Assembly: GCF_041438865.1 (NCBI RefSeq)
Contig: NZ_CP109450.1
Span: 310,001 to 374,000, forward strand
Origin: Streptomyces sp. NBC_01471
GTDB lineage: Bacteria; Actinomycetota; Actinomycetes; Streptomycetales; Streptomycetaceae
Length of the DNA: 64,000 nucleotides
Reading direction: 5' to 3'
The notes under the pieces were generated by a model. The model searched no databases and had not been told where the DNA came from. It saw nothing but the letters and a program-made list of their open reading frames with translations. The position numbers and the translations under genes were made by a program. Below, piece after piece: positions 50,703 through 64,000 of this stretch (position 1 is the first letter of the stretch; the number at the start of each line of letters is the position of its first letter).

Positions 50703-51065
50703 ATGAACCACCCTCTCGAACCCCACGTCGTTCCCGCGTGTACCAGGTCACCGCGCGACACGGATCGCCCGGACGTGTCACGGGTGTTCCAGGGGCCCTT
50801 TTCCTCATGTTCCTCGCGTTCCTCGCGACTCCGGAGTGTCCTCACGGTTGCCGCGGGCCTGGCCATGAGCGCCGCCTGCGGCCAGGGGGTCTCGGTCGCG
50901 GCCACGGAGCGCCCGCTGCTCGTGTCGACTCTCACCCTGCCCACCCACATCGCGGCGATCGAAGTGGACAACTCGCACGCGGACTCATGGCTGGAGATCG
51001 ACCGCACGGCCAACGCCCAGACCGGAGCCGGCGACGCGGGCAGTGATCACGAGGGGGGCGACTGA
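50703..51065 (+). CDS. small protein of unknown function, possibly a lipoprotein or export precursor
   Basis: A 120-residue ORF with AGGAG ten bases before the ATG. The N-terminal 40 residues are irregular; then LRSVLTVAAGLAMSAACGQG reads like a signal with a lipobox-like cysteine (SAAC), which would be better placed if translation began at the internal GTG near 50783. The rest (PTHIAAIEVDNSHADSWLEID, then an acidic tail ending DHEGGD) has no family I recognise. It lies between the lyase and the convergent LLM-type gene. Confidence 0.45.
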   Translation: MNHPLEPHVVPACTRSPRDTDRPDVSRVFQGPFSSCSSRSSRLRSVLTVAAGLAMSAACGQGVSVAATERPLLVSTLTLPTHIAAIEVDNSHADSWLEIDRTANAQTGAGDAGSDHEGGD

Positions 51066-51195
51066 GACCGGGAAAGGAGAAAGGGACCACCTCTTCGTGA
51101 ATTCCTCAGTTCCTGATGCGTAAAGCAGGTCGCGCCGCTGCCGATCCGGTAAATCCACTCGCTGACGGCGAAATGCATCGCACAGTTCGGTGCAT

Positions 51196-52119
51196 TCAAT
51201 TGGCCAGCTCTCCCAGAATTTCCCAGGTCCGGCGCCGGGCGGCGTCTCCTGCGATCTCCGTTGCCGCGAACACCACCTCGGTCGCCCCGGCATCCCGGTA
51301 GCGACGCACCTCGGCGGCGACCGTCTTTTCGTTGCCGATCACGGCCACGTCGACAGCGCGCGTGCCGCCGGACAGCTCAATGACGCGCGCGTACGACGGG
51401 ATCTGTTCATAGAACGCCAACTGTTCACCGGCTTTCTGTCGTACGGAGTCGGCGTCGTCGGTCACCACGCCGGGCACGATCGCCACGATCCGGGGCGCGG
51501 GACGGCCCGCTGCCTCCGCCGCAGCCGTGACGGCCGGCACGATGTGCTCGGCCAGGGCCCGGGGACCGGCGAGATAGGGCAGGATCCCGTCCGCCAGCTC
51601 ACCACTGGCGCGCAGCGCCTGCGGCCCCATCGCGGCCACGAGCAGGGGCACGCCCCCTTCAGCCCCGGGCACCCGCGCGGAGACCGGCGTGGTCGCCGTG
51701 AGCAGTTCACCGTGAAAATCAGCGGCGCCGGTCTCGGTCAACTGGCGCAGCGCCACCAGGAATTCGCGCAGCCGGGCGATGGGCCGTGTATACGGGATAC
51801 CGAAGCCGCCCTCGGTCAGGAGCTTGGTGCCGAGCGCGAGTCCGAGGTGGTAGCGGCCGTGCGTGGCGGCCTGCGCTGTCTGTGCCTGGCTGGAGACGAC
51901 GAGAGGGTGGCGTCCGAAGACAGGGATGGCGGACGTGCCCACATTCAGACCGGATACCTCACGCCCGACGATCGCGGCGAGTTGAGGCGAGTCGGCGCCG
52001 AAAGTCTGCCCGAACCAGGCGGATCTCAGCCCTGCGCCCGCGGCTTCCCGGGCGAGTTGCACCGTGGCATCGATCTGGTTGACGGCGTCAGGCGCGTTGA
52101 GTGCTACTCCCACAGTCAT
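51196..52119 (-). CDS. LLM-class (F420-dependent type) oxidoreductase
   Basis: A 307-residue TIM-barrel flavin/F420 enzyme. MTVGVALNAPDAVNQIDATVQLAREAAGAGLRSAWFGQTFG is the usual start; GTSAIPVFGRHPLVVSSQAQTAQAATHGRYHLGLALGTK and PLLVAAMGPQALRASGELADGILPYLAGP are core family motifs. It resembles mycobacterial MSMEG-type F420 reductases. It might tailor the product of the adjacent NRPS cluster, but its opposite strand and own promoter leave that open. Confidence 0.88.
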   Translation of the reverse strand: MTVGVALNAPDAVNQIDATVQLAREAAGAGLRSAWFGQTFGADSPQLAAIVGREVSGLNVGTSAIPVFGRHPLVVSSQAQTAQAATHGRYHLGLALGTKLLTEGGFGIPYTRPIARLREFLVALRQLTETGAADFHGELLTATTPVSARVPGAEGGVPLLVAAMGPQALRASGELADGILPYLAGPRALAEHIVPAVTAAAEAAGRPAPRIVAIVPGVVTDDADSVRQKAGEQLAFYEQIPSYARVIELSGGTRAVDVAVIGNEKTVAAEVRRYRDAGATEVVFAATEIAGDAARRRTWEILGELAN

Positions 52120-52757
52120 GACGCTGCAAACGACCGGCGGACAGCCGCGCATTCCGTTTCTTGTGTGACAGCTTCTTGTCGGCCGCGTGTACGCCGCCGC
52201 ATCCCGCCAGGCCCAGCCTGGTCTCGCACCGGGCCGCGGCATGGCCACGGCAGGTCCGGCGACCGTCGTCGCCGAGAAGAAGCTGCACGCCGAAGTGGCG
52301 AACGCGACGCCTCGGCGACGAGCTCGTATCAGGGGCGCATGGCAGGCGTACCGGCGCACACTGTGGGGCGTTGAGGCACGCGATCACCTCATTGCGCCCC
52401 CGACAGTGAACACGGACTTTCTCCGGCGGGGCTGAAAATCACTCACGCAGCAAGCGCCAACAGCATATTTCCGCACCTCATCCACCTGTTATGCCAGGTA
52501 GTCGAGGGGCGCCCCGACTCCACCGCAAGGGTTGACCGTCCGTAGTGGGCGCATGGAGTGACATTCACCGGGAAGATGTCAGCCGAAGTTGGTTTTATGT
52601 GAAGGTCTGACGGGTGTAACGTACTGACGCTCGACTGAAGTCGAACGGATAGTTGGGGAAACGACGTTCGATTACAGGTAAATGCGCGACCGGGGGTACA
52701 CATGGTCTCGCTTGCCCGTCAGTCCACATGCCAGAAACAAATGGGTAGGGGGAAGTA
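52120..52757. other. long spacer upstream of the MbtH/NRPS genes
   Basis: 638 bases with no convincing gene; an 82-residue plus-strand frame at 52187-52435 lacks any family. GC falls in 52440-52720. A palindrome TCGACT-GA-AGTCGA lies at 52631-52644, and the region ends in GGGGGAAG, the Shine-Dalgarno of the MbtH gene. The NRPS cluster promoter is expected here. Confidence 0.5.
52631..52644. promoter_or_regulatory. palindrome upstream of the MbtH gene
   Basis: TCGACT-GA-AGTCGA is a perfect inverted repeat 114-127 bases before the MbtH start, in the AT-richer part of the spacer. Candidate operator for a cluster regulator outside the window. Confidence 0.4.
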
Positions 52758-52976
52758 GTGCTCAATCCTTTCGATGACGGTTCGGCTCGGTTCGTGGTAC
52801 TGGTCAATGAGGAGCGTCAGTACTCGCTCTGGCCTGCCGCTTCCGAGGTACCGGGTGGATGGACCGCCGCGCGGGCCGAGGGCTCGCGTCAGGAGTGTCT
52901 GGACTTCATCGAGACCAACTGGTCCGACATGCGGCCCGCCAGTCTCGTCGCGGCCATGGAAGCCGTGGACCAGTAG
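52758..52976 (+). CDS. MbtH-like protein
   Basis: A 72-residue NRPS accessory protein that binds adenylation domains and raises their activity. GTG start with TAGGGGGAAG upstream. NPFDDGSARFVVLVNEERQYSLWP, VPGGW and the tail LDFIETNWSDMRPASL hold all the conserved positions of the family, including the tryptophans. It lies 271 bases before the NRPS gene, with the same direction, so it most likely serves that enzyme. Confidence 0.95.
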   Translation: MLNPFDDGSARFVVLVNEERQYSLWPAASEVPGGWTAARAEGSRQECLDFIETNWSDMRPASLVAAMEAVDQ

Positions 52977-53247
52977 AACGCCGGCGCGCGATCAGTGAAC
53001 ACAGGGCAGAGGTGGGCCGTCCGACGATGGCCCACCGACGCCACCTCTCGACGCCGGGAGCCACCCGCACATCAGCTTTCGCAGGCCCATTAGTCGGCCA
53101 CTGAGTTCGGCGCGACCCCGTCCGAACCCACGTGGGCCGAAGGGCCCGGCGCGGCTTGCTTTACCGTCTCCGACGCACTGAGCACAGGGGATGGCTTGTC
53201 ATGCCCTCATGGATTGACTCAACACCCTTCGAAAGGGCGGCATCACC

Positions 53248-64000
<10,753 letters not shown>

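Noticed and set aside
52187..52435. 82-residue plus-strand ORF upstream of MbtH
   Set aside because: No ribosome-binding site worth noting and no recognisable family; composition fits non-coding GC-rich DNA.

Overview
The window looks like chromosomal DNA of a Streptomyces or close relative. It has very high GC with G/C in third codon positions, Gly/Ala/Arg/Pro-rich proteins, many secreted hydrolases, TetR/MarR/MerR regulators, a subtilisin-inhibitor-like protein, an MbtH/NRPS locus and rare TTA codons. I see no tRNA, rRNA, CRISPR array, integrase or insertion sequence. All calls come from reading the sequence; no database search was run.

Layout. 1-6.1 kb: end of an alpha/beta hydrolase, a secreted LGFP-repeat protein, a double-MerR (TioE-type) regulator divergent from an erythromycin-esterase-like enzyme, and a PAS/GAF/SpoIIE-phosphatase/ATPase regulator. 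6.2-9.7 kb: a MarR-led minus-strand operon (MarR, MFS exporter, isochorismatase-fold protein, PEBP). 10.4-13.2 kb: MarR divergent from a UbiX/UbiD pair for aromatic acid decarboxylation. 13.4-16.5 kb: etfB-etfA, a divergent TetR regulator and a DUF35 zinc-ribbon protein; two copies of one palindrome suggest one regulon. 16.6-20 kb: an AurF-type diiron oxygenase with a ferredoxin/ferredoxin-reductase fusion, divergent from another TetR. 20-31.9 kb: secreted glycosidases (one GH18), asparagine synthetase, DUF4389 protein, aldo/keto reductase, MFS and several unknowns. 32-39.1 kb: a malonate-type module (amidase, DUF3311 plus sodium/solute symporter, MatB, fused AccD/AccA carboxyltransferase) below a double-domain Lrp regulator. 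39.4-46.3 kb: a DUF6131 microprotein, small secreted proteins, convergent arabinose-polymer hydrolases (GH54-like and GH43), an SSI-type protease inhibitor and an EF-hand protein.

The most unusual locus is 46.5-49.3 kb. A 22-residue peptide ORF with its own promoter and Shine-Dalgarno is followed by a PaaK/F390-synthetase-like adenylate-forming enzyme and, with a 4-bp ATGA overlap, a polytopic membrane protein carrying the YD and GxGD motifs of presenilin-type intramembrane aspartyl proteases. I read this as a candidate peptide-processing or signalling operon and know no described system of this form.

49.7-64 kb: an isocitrate-lyase-superfamily lyase, a small lipoprotein-like ORF, an LLM-class oxidoreductase, then MbtH and a giant NRPS gene (C-A-T-C-A-T-C-A-T-C, running off the window). 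Adenylation domains 1 and 3 are nearly identical in DNA over two long blocks flanking a divergent core of about 185 bp, which points to recombination between modules. The NRPS has two in-frame TTA codons, so bldA control is likely.
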